A stretch of 64,000 bases of DNA from Spinellus fusiger (Eukaryota; Mucoromycota; Mucoromycetes; Mucorales; Phycomycetaceae). The notes beneath the pieces are model-generated. The model saw nothing but the letters and a program-made list of their open reading frames with translations. It was not told where the DNA came from and searched no databases. The position numbers were made by a program, and so were the translations under genes. Location: the NCBI GenBank assembly GCA_025094145.1, contig JALLLS010000048.1, positions 62,001 through 126,000 on the forward strand, read 5' to 3'. Shown here one piece after another: positions 12,646-24,671 of this stretch. How positions within the stretch are numbered: position 1 is the first letter of the stretch; each line of letters opens with the position of its first letter.

Positions 12646-13770
12646 CTATTGATCAACGAACACAGAGAAGACTAAACCACCCACAATAGCACCCAAGAAG
12701 GGTGTAAAGATGGGAATGAGTGCATAGTAGTTATGGACAGTAAAGACATCAACACCCCAACCAGCAATTGAAGTGAAAATACGGGGTCCAAGATCACGGG
12801 CAGGATTAAGAGAGAATCCAGAAGTATAACCCAAGCTTAGACAGAGAATCATGACACCAAGACCAACAACAAATCCCTGGGAAGTGCAAAAGGGAATATT
12901 GTTGGGATGTCCACTGGACATAATAATCAACAGAAGCATAGCAGTACCAAGTATCTCAGAGCCAATGGCTGTCCATGTACCAACGTAATGGGGTGAGTAA
13001 GTGGCAAAGATACCAGCTGTAGCAAATTTGCCTTCTACTTGACGCACACCACCATCAAATTGATTAATAGCAGGAAGAATGACAGAGTATAAAACAGCAG
13101 CAGCAGTGAATGCTCCAGAGATTTGTGCAATAACGTAGGTGGCTATTTTATGAGTGGGGAATCCACTGAAAAGCCAGAATGCCAAAGTTACAGCTGGATT
13201 AAGGTGACCTCCCTAGACAATATAAAAGCAAAGAGTAAATGGCTCTGCTTGTGAAATGGAAAAGTATTAAGCCAGTCCAGTTGGCTGTAAAAGAATAACT
13301 TACAGAAACATGACCAGAAAGGCAAATACCAGTTAGTACAGCAAGTCCTATTTGAGACGAATTCATGGTTAGTGAGAAACCCAGGAGAATGCTCTTTAGC
13401 ACTATTCATTACCACTGCCAATGGAGGATGTCAACCATGATTTAGCATTAAGAAGTGTCTGTTCAGCAGAAACACCATCAATGAGCAACACCAATGCAAA
13501 GGTACCGATAAACTCTGCCAAGAATTCTCGGTGCTATGTAGAAAAATATAAGTAAAGTGAAGATATTAGATCTGTTGTTTGAATTACCTCAGAACGCCAA
13601 TGTCTCAGCCTCTTGGTGAGTACAAAACGCTGTACATGGTTTTGAGTAGACTCGAGATCTATTGAAGAGAAGTCTTCATTACTTAGCAAAATAGTCTTTT
13701 GAATGTTCTCATCATTGGACTTTGAAGGAATTGGAGATGGAATTGAAGAAGAATTTAAAACAGGGTTCAT
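12646..13770 (-). CDS. aquaglyceroporin (MIP family channel)
   Basis: Membrane channel for water/glycerol. Exons 13770-13588, 13533-13413, 13347-13304 and 13212-12646 give exactly 305 codons (304 aa). Both NPA boxes are present: GGHLNPAVT (Asn121-Pro-Ala) and FSLNPARDLGPR (Asn252-Pro-Ala). The Asp directly after NPAR in the second box is the usual mark of glycerol-conducting GlpF-type channels rather than strict aquaporins. Hydrophobic helices run through EFIGTFALVLLI, GLAVLTGICLSGHVS, ILGTAMLLLIIM and FVVGLGVMILCLSLGY. A cytosolic N-tail of about 60 residues is Ser/Asn-rich. An open segment at 14212-14100 on the same strand, beginning MTGKLRHKTSGASS, could be an alternative 5' exon, but I see no clean splice to 13770. 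Exon borders were inferred from frame. Confidence 0.92.
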
Positions 13771-16700
13771 GATTAAGGTGGGAGGAAGTTACAAAAGAAA
13801 AAGAACATAAAATATAGAGAGTGTAAAGAAATTACAAGAGCCTTTTCTTCTTTTCTTTTTTCATTAGAATATCCGTTATAATTACTAGATAAAGGAATAA
13901 TTATGACCATGAGAGTGCCTTTTTCCTTTTTTTACAAGCAGAATGTAGAGTTCATAGACATAAGTAATTCATATATGGTCTAGACACAGGTGTGTTTAAG
14001 CCACAGAAGAAGAAAAGCAGTTTTGAAATCAAAACCTTTAACGAAGACGTAGAAAGAATAATGATGAAATGGAGAGAACATATTTGGAAGTAGAAAATAC
14101 ACTTGCCTGAGCCATTGTAATGTGCACGGTAGTCTGAGTCTATGAGAGGCTCTGTTTCTTCATTAAGGTGAGAACTGGCCCCTGAAGTCTTATGTCTTAG
14201 TTTGCCGGTCATCAGTACAAGGGGTAAGAATGTTTATAGCTTAAAGACAAGGAATACTTAATCCTTGGGTTTGCACAGCCTGTATTTATATGAATAACAC
14301 TGTACTAGTCTGTGTAATACAAAGACTAATAGCTCAGTTACAATGGTTTTATGCACAGAAATGTACTTCTCGTGTCACCGCGATAATAGTACTAAGAGCA
14401 GTACTAACTATGATCTCATATAAGGTTTTGGTCTTTATGATTGTTTGACATATTGTCAGTAACAACCACTGATTTAACAAGAATATCTTTTGTCTTAGCT
14501 ATATAGAGTTAAAGGTACGACGCTCTAATCATGTCTATTCCTTCTATCTAAATCTCCACAGCCAATACATGAGTGAGTAGTTTAGATAAAGATCAGCTTT
14601 ACCTTATGTATTTACACTATTCACATCCATATTTTATAAAATAAAATAAAAATTGTTTCTATGGAGATGGAGTTTTCATATAGATATACTAAGAAAAATA
14701 CTAATAACTGAACATCTTATGAAATTATAAAGTAAAACTACTATCTCTATCTCTCAAATTCAGTTTGCATGAAGTTTAACGCGGTGATTCTGATCAACTT
14801 ATTTGGTCTTCTCATGTTGCTATTTCAGCCATCAAAGGGACTAGAAGAGTACTATTTACTATTCTACCATCAAACTATAGGCGCCAAACACTAACTATGC
14901 CTTCATTACCAACGAATCTACTACCTTGTTGATTTTATCATGGTGCTTGGATAGGCTATCATTCCAAGAAAGTCAATTATGTTAAACCTCTTAAGGAAAC
15001 GAACCAAAGAAAGAAGAAGTGATGAATCTACTTATAAGCTTAGCCATAATAGTGCCCCTATAATGACATGTCACACACAGAGGAAATCACAATGGTAGTG
15101 ACCAGCGCAAGGCCAAGTATATGGCTGGCCCGTTTATTTTGATTTATTCATCGAGCTTCATGTTCTGAGTGTATATGTTTAATAAATACGTTTCATGAAC
15201 ACTGAATAGTAAGGGATCACAGGAGGGTGAGCAGTGATATTATCTATGAGGTAATTGACCGATTTATCTATTAAAACTCAATGTAAGAAGTATCATGACA
15301 GTCAATGAGTTCCGATGTTCAATATCATAGATGGAGTTGAAATATATGTACCTGATGTTTGAATGAGAGTATATTCATAAATTAATAATCGATAGAACAA
15401 TGACTTGTCTTATAATCCAAGTCTCAACGTAAAGACATTTATTACACCTTTTAAAACATCATAGTATAACACTTTATTTAGTTATTTAAAAAATTAGAGT
15501 CTTTAGGATTGAAGAATAGAAACAATCTATATAAAAGAAGTAGGATACATATGTGTTTCAAGATCTAAATAGAGTGCCCCAAATATATCAACTGTTTTTA
15601 TTTTTTCACTGTGAGTTGCTTTGACAACATACTATGACCAACATCTCTGTTCCTTCTTATTTAAAAAGATAGGTTTATGTCTTTATTTTAATGCTATACT
15701 GTACTGCTATTTTTATTAGAATGTATGCTTCTGAATAAAATAATAAATAGAACAAAATAATAGTTAAATACTGCAAAGGTAGATGTGCTGGATGATCATT
15801 TATAGCCCTACTTCTTTGTAGTACAGTAGCATCTTTGCCTATTCACATTCTCTCCTTCTCCACAGCCTACGCAACTTGAAATCTAACAATTAATAAATCA
15901 GTTGCTACAGTTACAAATTCGATGGCGATAGACGCTGTAAGTATTACGATGACCATGCCTCTAAGGATAATTAAAAGCAATGCACAAATGCAGACTCAGA
16001 AAATCAGGAGTTCTATTATTTTGCTTTAGATTTAAATGGCGTCAACTATGGTATTGATCGAATACAACAGAAACAAGTCTAAACTGAAAAGATAAATAAG
16101 ATATTGTAAAGACAGACTATAAATGACTTATATAAAACATACTATGTCAATAAAGATGATAGATAATGTCACTATTAGTATCTTTATTATTGCTTCTATA
16201 GATGGAGATGGGGATGGAGATGAAGATAGAGATGGAGATAGCTGTGGAAATATTACTTGACATGAACTGGCATCCCTGGGACTGTCCAGTAAAAGAATTT
16301 AATAGCTAAAACTTAAAGTTCTTTTTCTTAACGGATTATGTGTAGAATCCGATGATCTTTTGAATGAGATTTAACAAGCATGAAGTGATTTTCTATTGCT
16401 TAGCTCAACAAATGGGTTAACCAACAGGCTTCTTGTTCCGACTATGATTTATAGAGGATTGAAAGTATGAGAAGATAAAGAGTTTAAATGCTCAATACCC
16501 TTTCCAGGGTCTGTATAATAGACTACGGTTGACTAGTATCTTCTGATAGGATCTTCTGCGAGTTTTATTGAACAACTGTATATAAAACTGAACAATGAGG
16601 AAGGATATACACTTCTCTGTAGTATAGAATAGCACTCAAAATATTCTTGGTGTTTTAATTCTTCGTTATTGAAGAAAGTAAGATTATTGGATAGTTCAAT

Positions 16701-17243
16701 CTAACTATCCACTTTATTAGTCTTTTACAAACCACACACATCTACTTTATCTATCGATATGATTCTATTTACAATTTCTTTGTATACTTATTATTCTTTA
16801 CTGAAGCCTGGATTCTTCATGCTCTTTATTGAAGTTTAAATAATAATAATAAGGTTTATAAACTCAGTAACAATGATACAAATGTAAAACTCACTCTTGT
16901 CACTAAGGACTTTTGTTTATTTGTTTGATAGTGTAAGGATTAAGAGAGGTTTTTGTAAGGTTAATTTTTGATTGGTTAATATCCTATGTTTTATGTTTAC
17001 TTTCTCTATGTTGATTTACCTTTTTATTGTTTAAATTGGATAGAGACATAAGACATTCGACAATAAATGCTAATAGAGTGGTATTCATACTCTTATTATT
17101 TAGCAGTGGTAGGATAAGACAGTTTCAATATTCAAGGTAAAATAGAAGTAATAGCTGTTTATTCAAAAATGGCTCATTTGTTACTGTATTTGTCATACTA
17201 TCCATTTCTTACACTTAAATATTTCAATGAGAACATGTGGCTA
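13771..17243. other. 3.5-kb A+T-rich intergenic region
   Basis: No recognisable protein-coding gene. It holds the aquaporin upstream region, a small possible secreted-peptide frame at 14769-14894, and an imperfect GATGGA/GATGGG tandem tract at about 16200-16242. The rest shows no structure I can support. Confidence 0.5.
14769..14894 (+). CDS. possible small secreted peptide, 41 aa
   Basis: Short ATG-initiated frame beginning MKFNAVILINLFGLLMLLFQ. Lys2 followed by an uninterrupted hydrophobic core of about 16 residues is typical of a signal peptide; then PSKGLEEYY and a stop at 14892-14894. No family is recognised. It lies in a region otherwise lacking gene signals, so it may be a chance frame, a first exon or a relic. 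Evidence is limited to the signal-peptide-like composition. Confidence 0.2.
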   Translation: MKFNAVILINLFGLLMLLFQPSKGLEEYYLLFYHQTIGAKH

Positions 17244-18641
17244 CACACCAGGAGATTTTTCTGGCCTTTAAGCAATGACACAACCTTCCCTTTACCTCAT
17301 GACGCAATTTTGCCCGTTAATGGGAACTGTGTTTAAAAGCAAATGTTTGCAAGTATCTAAATTATTGTTTCCTGTTGTAGAATACCTCAATATCAAATTG
17401 TATTATCAATAAAATATAGTGTTGATGAATAGTATTGTTTATCATAATAATGTAGCTAATACTATATTATGACTATAGCTACTGCCTAAGTACATTCCCT
17501 CATAGCAATGGAATCTATACCCTGAAAGCCTTGTGCCTTGTCCTTGGGAGATAGATAACTATGCTCAGGATAATACTCTAGATAGTATTGACCTTGTCGA
17601 AGATCACCTAAGACTGATTTGAAAGGAGTCTCTACTTAATTAATAATAATACAATGAATGTCTTGTGGAATACATTGAGCTCAAGCCCAGATGAAAACAC
17701 TGCTTACCTTTTCATCTATAAAACAGTCTTTGATGGTATCTATTACTTCTCTCTATTGTTTCTCTTTGTTAATAATAGTACATTACCTTGCTTAGTTATG
17801 CTCATCTTGACAAGTACTTGTGTGTCAAGTTGCATGTGCAGTGTGGGAAATAACAAAAGGAGGAGAATATCAAAACAAATAATAATCTTTCTTTCTCTAT
17901 TCTGATGTATTACACTTTAGCCTCTTATTTCCTACAATCAAGTCAAATAGTTCACACTCTATTTGCCTTGGACCTAAAAGACATTATTAGACATAATACT
18001 TAGTTATAATTAAGCACCACTGTTAATACCAGTTACAATGAGTTAGTTGAGGTGATTATGGATATGGATTCAATGAACGGCTATACAATTCTTAATATAG
18101 TTGTATTTGGTTCTATTTTATGGACAATGACCACTAGAGTTAATTCAGTGTGTTCTATAATAGATCTCTCTCAAGCAGTGTTATGCTGCAAATACTGTGG
18201 GCTTATGGATAGCACATGTTAAACAATAAATTCAGTGATTGAGTTGCAATGTCAAGTTTACTTCTTCCTTTTATCCAACTTTATAGTGTTTAATTGCACA
18301 GTCCATAGTCAATGCTAAAACAGACAGACAGTGAAAATGTTCTTTTTAAACACATTAGCCCATAAGAAAAATAGTGTGATTATATTGTTCATGTATTTCC
18401 CTTTATATCCCCAAAATATTCTGTTGACATAAGACAAGAGACACACAGGACCTCGTAAGGCTAGTTACTCGTACGGAGATTGACAGAAAAGAGAAGGGTA
18501 TGGAGTGACAGAAGGCAAACTGGTGGTTGGAATAATAATAGCACCCTATGGGAATACAGAAAGAAAACAAGTCGAGAATAAGAAACAGTCAGCTATGGTT
18601 TTTATAGAACATCCAAGCAAATTAGGAAGGGTGATAGTCAT

Positions 18642-19440
18642 ATGAATCCTGGTTATTCACGATGTCTATCTGCTGTATATGAAAAAATAGTCAATATATT
18701 AGTAAATGGTGGCATAAAATACAATAAGTATAGAAGAAAGAAAACAAAGCAACATAGAGAGAATAAAAAAAGAAGCCACAATAGAAGAGATGAAAAGAAT
18801 AAAAAAAAAAGCAAAGGCAAGAAGGTACCAGTGCAAAGGTAATACGACACACACCTAGAGTACGTTGATACATCTCGAACTAACTATTTTTACTATTATT
18901 TTATTAGTGAGAAGGGGTATTGGCACCTAAAAAGATTGGAGTACGATCCTGCCAATCTGCCAGTTGTTGCTTATGGCACAGGAATAAAGGTAAAAGATGC
19001 TGTCAAATTTAAAGGTCATCGTGTTAGTTTGACGAGAGTTTTATATCAATCATTGAAAAAGAGACAAAAGATAGAGATCTTCTTGTGGTTGATGTTGATA
19101 AGTTCCGAACATCGATAGTAAACATGATTGACCTCTCACCCAATATGAAAAGTTCTTCTAACAGTTACTCTGTTTTGTTTTATTTTTGTTCTCAAGATCT
19201 ACCATACTTGTAACAGAGACAGCCTCACCGAAGTATTAATGAATTTCAACAGTGTCTGCGCTTGCCAAAGTTGTGGAATTGTTTGGAACTGATATTTGAA
19301 TGCATCAAAGAATATCTATACAATTGCAGAAGAGGGATTAAATGGTCGCCACCGACCAGCTCCATTCTATCGAGAAGAATATATATTCTTTGATGCATTA
19401 ATATTATATATCGCCACATCGAAAGTGGTTTCCTATGGGA
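18642..19440 (+). pseudogene. decayed Fanzor (eukaryotic TnpB-like RNA-guided nuclease), type A
   Basis: C-terminal half of a Fanzor/TnpB-like protein in at least three pieces. A basic segment (about 18700-18838) is followed, after a probable intron to 18907, by EKGYWHLKRLEYDPANLP and VVAYGTGIKVKDAVKFKG (18911-19020). Then LLVVDVDKFRTS (about 19076-19113) matches the RuvC-II block, with the catalytic Glu replaced by Lys. After a probable second intron come a cysteine-rich stretch CACQSCGIVWN (about 19255-19290) and LNASKNIYTIAEEGLNGR. The last matches the zinc-ribbon and RuvC-III signature (WNRDxNAxxNI), but here the RD positions read as a stop codon plus Tyr. Catalysis is therefore lost. RuvC-I was not securely found; LVVGIIIAPYG near 18530 is a possible degenerate remnant. 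Fanzor identity rests on the ordered RuvC-II, zinc-ribbon and RuvC-III motifs. Confidence 0.8.
19299..19399 (+). other. 17-bp inverted repeat at Fanzor 3' end (hairpin)
   Basis: AATGCATCAAAGAATAT at 19299-19315 and its exact reverse complement at 19383-19399, separated by 67 bp, can form a long hairpin. It overlaps the RuvC-III codons and the end of the Fanzor frame. Copy 3 has the same structure (47790-47890). In OMEGA systems the guide RNA scaffold overlaps or follows the 3' end of the nuclease gene, so this is a candidate scaffold element, but that role is inference. Confidence 0.5.
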
Positions 19441-19565
19441 TTCAGATATTTACAGGTAGATCTACATAACCTTTATTTGTTTAAAAGCTAACATGAATAC
19501 ATCTTAATTTATTTTTGCTCCTCAAATCGATGTCATTTCTTAAACAATTGTATTTCGAATATTTC

Positions 19566-19580
19566 CTTTTATATCCTAAG
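19566..19580 (+). repeat. 5' copy of LINE target-site duplication
   Basis: CTTTTATATCCTAAG, identical to 24845-24859. The uninterrupted site is present, inverted, near 47609-47625 in element copy 3 (with A for the last G), which proves the direction of nesting. Confidence 0.93.
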
Positions 19581-19645
19581 CACTTTTTACTTATTGTTAC
19601 TGACTCACCATCATATATCGCCACCACACAAGCATTTTTTTCGAC

Positions 19646-20545
19646 ATGATTGAGAAAACAACGCCATGGAATGGCATTAATAAAAATGTTACTGGCCCAA
19701 GGCCGTTTATTCGTCGCCCTAATAAGGCACTTCATATCTTCACGGCTCCTGGCTGTGAGTCTCTTCGCCATGTGGACCCTGTTACGTCTGCATGGGCTCG
19801 CACAATGCACCCTGAGTGTGTTGTATTCAACTTTGGCAAACAGGCCAAGTCTCAAGACATTGCCCCAGTCTTGATCCACCAACTGGGTGCAGTGGTTGCG
19901 ATTACCACACGCTACACCAGAGCCAAAGACCTCATACAAGAGGTCATATTCAAGGACCCTGAGATGCGCCTTAAGGCCACCTCTGAAGGTGTGTCCTTTA
20001 ACAACATGAGGGTCGTTGCTTCTGCTGGGCTTGACTCAGACGCCAACCTGGTAAAGGTCAACCTATACCAGATCCCCAGTTGCCACCCCGAGAGGGATTT
20101 GCAGGCACCCATTGTCGAGGCATTCCAGCCTTATGGCAAGGTTGTGCACCTTCGTGCTTACGTGGATGAGCACAAGATTTTCCGAGGTGAGGCCTCAGTT
20201 CTTCTGGACATCTCTGATGTGGACAATGTCCAACCCCTTTGCCGCTTTCTCCACCTTGGAGGCTCCATCAGTGCCCCTGTCGAGATCCGTGCCAAGGGCA
20301 TCCCACCCTACTGCCGGTACTGCCGCCAGGAAGGGCACCTGAAAAAAGACTGTGAGGTGCGTCCTGCTCTTGCTCCCCGCTGCCACACGTGTGGTATAGC
20401 TGGCCACAAGGCCAACGATTTGGAATGCCCCTCTCACCCAGAGACCAGGGCTGCTGAAGAGGCCGCTGCAGAACAGCGTGCCAAGGAGATTGCTGCTGCA
20501 GAGGCAGATCGTGCCGCCAAGAAGGCCGCCGAAGAGGTAGCTGCT

Positions 20546-20577
<32 letters not shown>

Positions 20578-20947
20578 CAACGGGGATGCCATGGACGTGG
20601 ACATGGACATTGCCCTGACAAAGCAGGTTTTGGAGTCTCTCTCTCAGGAGGAGACTGCCGAATTAAAGGTGTCCATGGAGATGGACAGTGAGATGTATGA
20701 CGCCTCTAACACCAGCACCAGCAACAGTATGTGGGTTCCCCACAACACTGAGCATCGTCTCCGCCTTCGTGAGGCTGTGATTGCCATGCGCAGGAACGCC
20801 ACCACCACCACCAACACCAAATCCACCACCAAGACCACTTCCTATGGAACTCGTTCCCAGAAATCTGTGTCTGCCGTTCTTTTGCTTGCTTCTTCCTCCT
20901 CTTCTCCCACTGCTGATCCCACCAAGGTCAATGCCATGGAATTATGA
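19646..20947 (+). CDS. LINE ORF1: gag-like nucleic-acid-binding protein, 433 aa
   Basis: RNA-binding partner of the LINE ribonucleoprotein. Residues about 1-215 hold an RRM-like/gag fold candidate (YGKVVHLRAYVDEHKIFRGEA). Two zinc knuckles follow: C223-X2-C226-X4-H231-X4-C236 and C246-X2-C249-X4-H254-X6-C261. An Ala/Glu-rich coiled-coil-like segment (about 268-300) leads into Thr/Asn homopolymers (about 301-314) and a Ser/Thr-rich tail. The stop TGA (20945-20947) overlaps the ORF2 start as ATGA, pointing to termination-reinitiation for ORF2 translation. The frame is intact. Confidence 0.92.
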
Positions 20948-23900
20948 GTGTCGGCCCTATCCGATTAGGGACCCTCAATGTGAGAGGGCTCTCCTCACTT
21001 GTACATAGTCGTTCTTCTCCCAAGTCACTCCTTATCCGCCATCTTCGTTCCCTCTCCCCTCCTCTGTCACTTCTTGCTTTGCAGGAAACCCACGCCACCC
21101 CCGAACACCACTCCTCACTCAACCTTCTCTTCCAAGCCCAGTCTAGTCTATGGACAAAGCACTGTGGCCTTGTCTCTTTTCACACTCATTTACTACTAAC
21201 CCACTTGCACACTTCTACTGATAATAGGATCCTTGCTGTTCAGGTCTCACACACCGAAAACCGCATTGATCCATTTATTGTAGTGGTAGTCTATGGACCC
21301 ACAATATACAGCAAACGCCATCCTTTTTTCCTGTCACTTGTTTCGACACTCACCTCACTTCCTTCCTCAGTCCCAACATTTGTTCTTGGCGACTTCAATG
21401 CCAACCTCCACCAACGCACAGCCTTCACCGGTGAATGGCTAGTGTATCAGCATCAACACTTTCTCGACGCCATCACGGCACCACTCTCAGCACCACTACC
21501 CACCTTCCACAGCAGTCGTTCTCGGACATGCATTGATTACATTCTTCGACCCACCACTATTGCCACTTCTGCACCAGAAGTTCTTTTTGTCAACCCAAGT
21601 TGGACTGACCATAGTCTGCTTGTAGTTTCGATCTCTCTGTCTCGCCCCTCTGGACCTGGTGTCTGGAGATTCAACACGGTGTACCTGGATCACGATGAGT
21701 TTGAGGATTTGTTAGTGGATCTGCTGGATCATGCTTCCTTTCTTCTTCCTGTGGATGTCTCTGCTGGTTGTCGCTGGGATTTGCTCAAGCAAGCCGTCAG
21801 GCATCTTTCCTTGGCCTATGCCAAGAAGTATCAACGTCACTGTCGGTCAGTGGAGCGTCAGCTCAACCGTACTCGCACCCAACTTCTTTCTTCGTCGCCC
21901 TCTCTGGATCTTTCTAGTGTTGAGGCTGACCTTGCCAATTTACAGCAGACCCGAACCGCCAATCTTGCCCAGCGTGCTGGTGTCAAGTGGTGTGAACAGG
22001 GCGAGCAATCCAATTCCTATTTTTTTAGGACTATCAAACAAAGAACGACTGCAAAGTCCATTACCTCGCTTCGGGATCCTGTTTCTGGTGACCTTTTTTC
22101 CTCGATGGCAGATATGCTTGGGCATGCACGCCAATTCTACCAAGACCTGTACACTGCGGACCCCATTGACTTTGTCTCTGGTGAGTCTTTGCTCAACAAC
22201 ATTCCTTCTTCTGCTCTTTTGTCTGCTTCGTCTTCTGCCTCTCTGCTTGACAAGATTACTCTTGAAGAGATCCTGTTTATTTTGAACGATACACCCAGCA
22301 ACTCGAGCCCTGGTTTGGATGGACTTCCCTATCCCTTGTGGAGAAGGTTGTTCAGACATTCCTTGTGCAAGAGTTGGCTCAACAGGTGTATCAGGATGCA
22401 TTGTTTGGTGTTTTTCCTTCTTCTTGGTTGGAAACGGTGTTGGTACTTTTACCAAAGGCTGGTGACCCTTCTCTTTTGAAGAATTGGCGTCCCATTTCAC
22501 TTATCAACTGTGATGCTAAGATCTTCACCAAGATCATCACTTCTCGACTTCGGTTTTGTCTCGGCCCTCTGATTACTCCCTATCAAACGGGTTTCATGGC
22601 CAATCGTTTTATCGCTGACAATGGTTTGCTAACGCGCCTTGTTATGCAACATGCCCAATTGGCAAAGGATCCTGGTGTTGCTCTCTTGCTGGATCAAGAG
22701 AAGGCGTACGATCGGGTACATCCAGGGTATCTTCGTTTGGTGCTCTCTCGTTTTGGTTTTCCTGTGGTCTTTGTGGACACTGTGTGCTCGTTGTTTTTCT
22801 CAACCAAGATTCACGTCAATGTGAATGGCTTTGTGTCCTCCCCGTTCCCTCAGGGTCGTGGGTTGCGACAAGGAGATCCTCTCTCCCCTCTTTTATTTAA
22901 CCTTGCCTTTGAGCCATTGCTCCGCACCATTCTTGCTTCCTCTTCTCTTCGAGGCTTCTGTTTTGGTGTTCCTCCGTTGTTGTCCTCCGTTGCTCCTCTG
23001 GTTCCGCCTCCTCCCTTGAAGGCATTGGCTTATGCTGATGACCTTCTGGTTTTCCTTTCGTCTCCTGGTGAGCTCGCTTCTCTTCTTGAGATTCTCTCAG
23101 TGTTTGGCCTGGCATCTAATGCTCGGGTCAACCTCAGCAAGACCGTCGCGGTTGCTCTTTCAGGGCATTTCGTTCCCGACTGGGGTCCTGTGCTGGATGC
23201 CTCTGACATATCATGTCGCCATGATAGTCATGCAGTCCATGCTGTCCGTTACCTTGGCTTTCCTCTGTCGTCGCACCCGACCCAGTTGGATCACTTCCGT
23301 TTGGCTCTTCTGGAGAAGTTGGAGAGGCAATGCAACATCATGTCGCAGCGTCACCTTTCTGTTCGGGGTAAGAGCCTTGTGGCCAATTCCTTGCTCCTCA
23401 GCACTCTCTGGCATGTCCTATATGTGACCCCTGCTCCCATCTCTTTCTTTGCTGCTGTCCGTGGACTTGTTCGTGGATACCTTAACCTCGGTTTTGGTAG
23501 TCCTGGGTGGGATCTGTTGTGCCAACCTCGTAGGCGTGGTGGCATTGGTTTGTTAGACCCTGCCAGTCAGCAAAAGGCTCTCCAATTACGTTGGATCCTT
23601 CCTCTCTTAACCAACTCTTCTTCTTTTTCTTCTTCGTCTACTACTACTACTTCTTTTGTACGTAGCTACTTAGATTTTCTTCTGCCTCTGTACTTCCAAG
23701 CACCTTCTGCCTCTGTCGCTCTTCTGTTTCCTTGCCATCTGCGTAACTGTCCGTCTTCTCTGCGCCCAATTCATCGTGGTTGCTCTTCTTTGCCTGTGTC
23801 TTCTCTCCCAATGCATGTTAGTATGGATGCTCCTACCCTGCTAACATTGCCTCTGTCCACTGTTTGGGGTTTCCTTCCGCCTTTTATTGCACCCAAGCTC

Positions 23901-24671
23901 AACTTTGCCAAGGTGTTTGTCTTCCACGCTTTCGAACTGGATAGCTTTGGTCGTCTATGCCGGAAGCATATCGCGCAATTGGGTTTTGCAAAGTATCGCA
24001 TCCTTTCTTTCTTCCGTGCTCTGGACTCTGGGCAAATTGTGCTCTGGCTGTGGTTCTTGTCTGGCTTTGTGCTGGCATCTTCCACCTCTCCACCATCCAC
24101 TGGCTTTTCTTCTCTTTTGGAGATCATACAAATTAACAAGCAAAGTCTGGTCAAGGCCCGCACTTCTTCTCTTCGCCGCCACTTGCTGCCTCCTTTGTCT
24201 TCTCATTCTCTTTCTGCAGTTGTGTGGAAGCGTTTCTGGCATCTTCGGATCCCTCACAACACTCGCACTGTTTGGTGGAAAGCTCTTTGGGGTCGTTTGC
24301 CCACTCGCAGCAGAATGCACCGTGTCCTGCCTGTTCAATTTCCTTCTCCCCTTTGCTTGTTCTGTTCTGCTTTGGTGGAAGACCAGGATCATTTTCTGTT
24401 TCTCTGTTCTGGGAAGAGGCGTGTGTGGAGTGTCGTTCTCTCTCGTTGGTGTCCTTCTTGGCGTCTCAAGGATGTCCAATCTTTGATGTCTTCTTGCTGT
24501 CCTCCCTCCCTGCCAGACGCTGACCTTGGTGTTCTGGTTGTGGCCGCTACAGTGCAGGCAATTTGGCGTGCCCACTGGGCTTTTATTTTTGACTCTGCTC
24601 CTTTTCTCCCTGGTGTTGTGGCGAGTAAGGCTTCTTCTTCGGTGGTGGCTCTGCAGTCCATGGTGTCTTGA
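20944..24671 (+). pseudogene. LINE ORF2: AP endonuclease + reverse transcriptase, one frameshift
   Basis: About 1,240 aa if read through a single frameshift. Endonuclease motifs: LNVRGL, LALQETHA, VVVVYGP, LGDFNAN, SRTCIDYIL and DHSLLV (about 20975-21630). Reverse transcriptase: NWRPISLINCDAKIFTKII, PYQTGFMANRFIADN, LLLDQEKAYDRVHP, GRGLRQGDPLSPLLFNLAF and the catalytic AYADDLLVF (about 23030). C-terminal zinc-like motif CLFCSALVEDQDHFLFLC (about 24353-24406), as in the zf-RVT region of L1-type elements. Between about 22336 and 22345 (TTGTGGAGAAGG) the frame changes: the first frame ends at 22479 while RT continues in the frame from 22338, consistent with loss of one G. This could be a real lesion or a consensus error. 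Stop TGA 24669-24671. Confidence 0.93.

Noticed and set aside
16200..16242. CRISPR-like array or coding repeat at the GATGGA tract
   Set aside because: A simple imperfect hexanucleotide repeat without spacers, and eukaryotic context.
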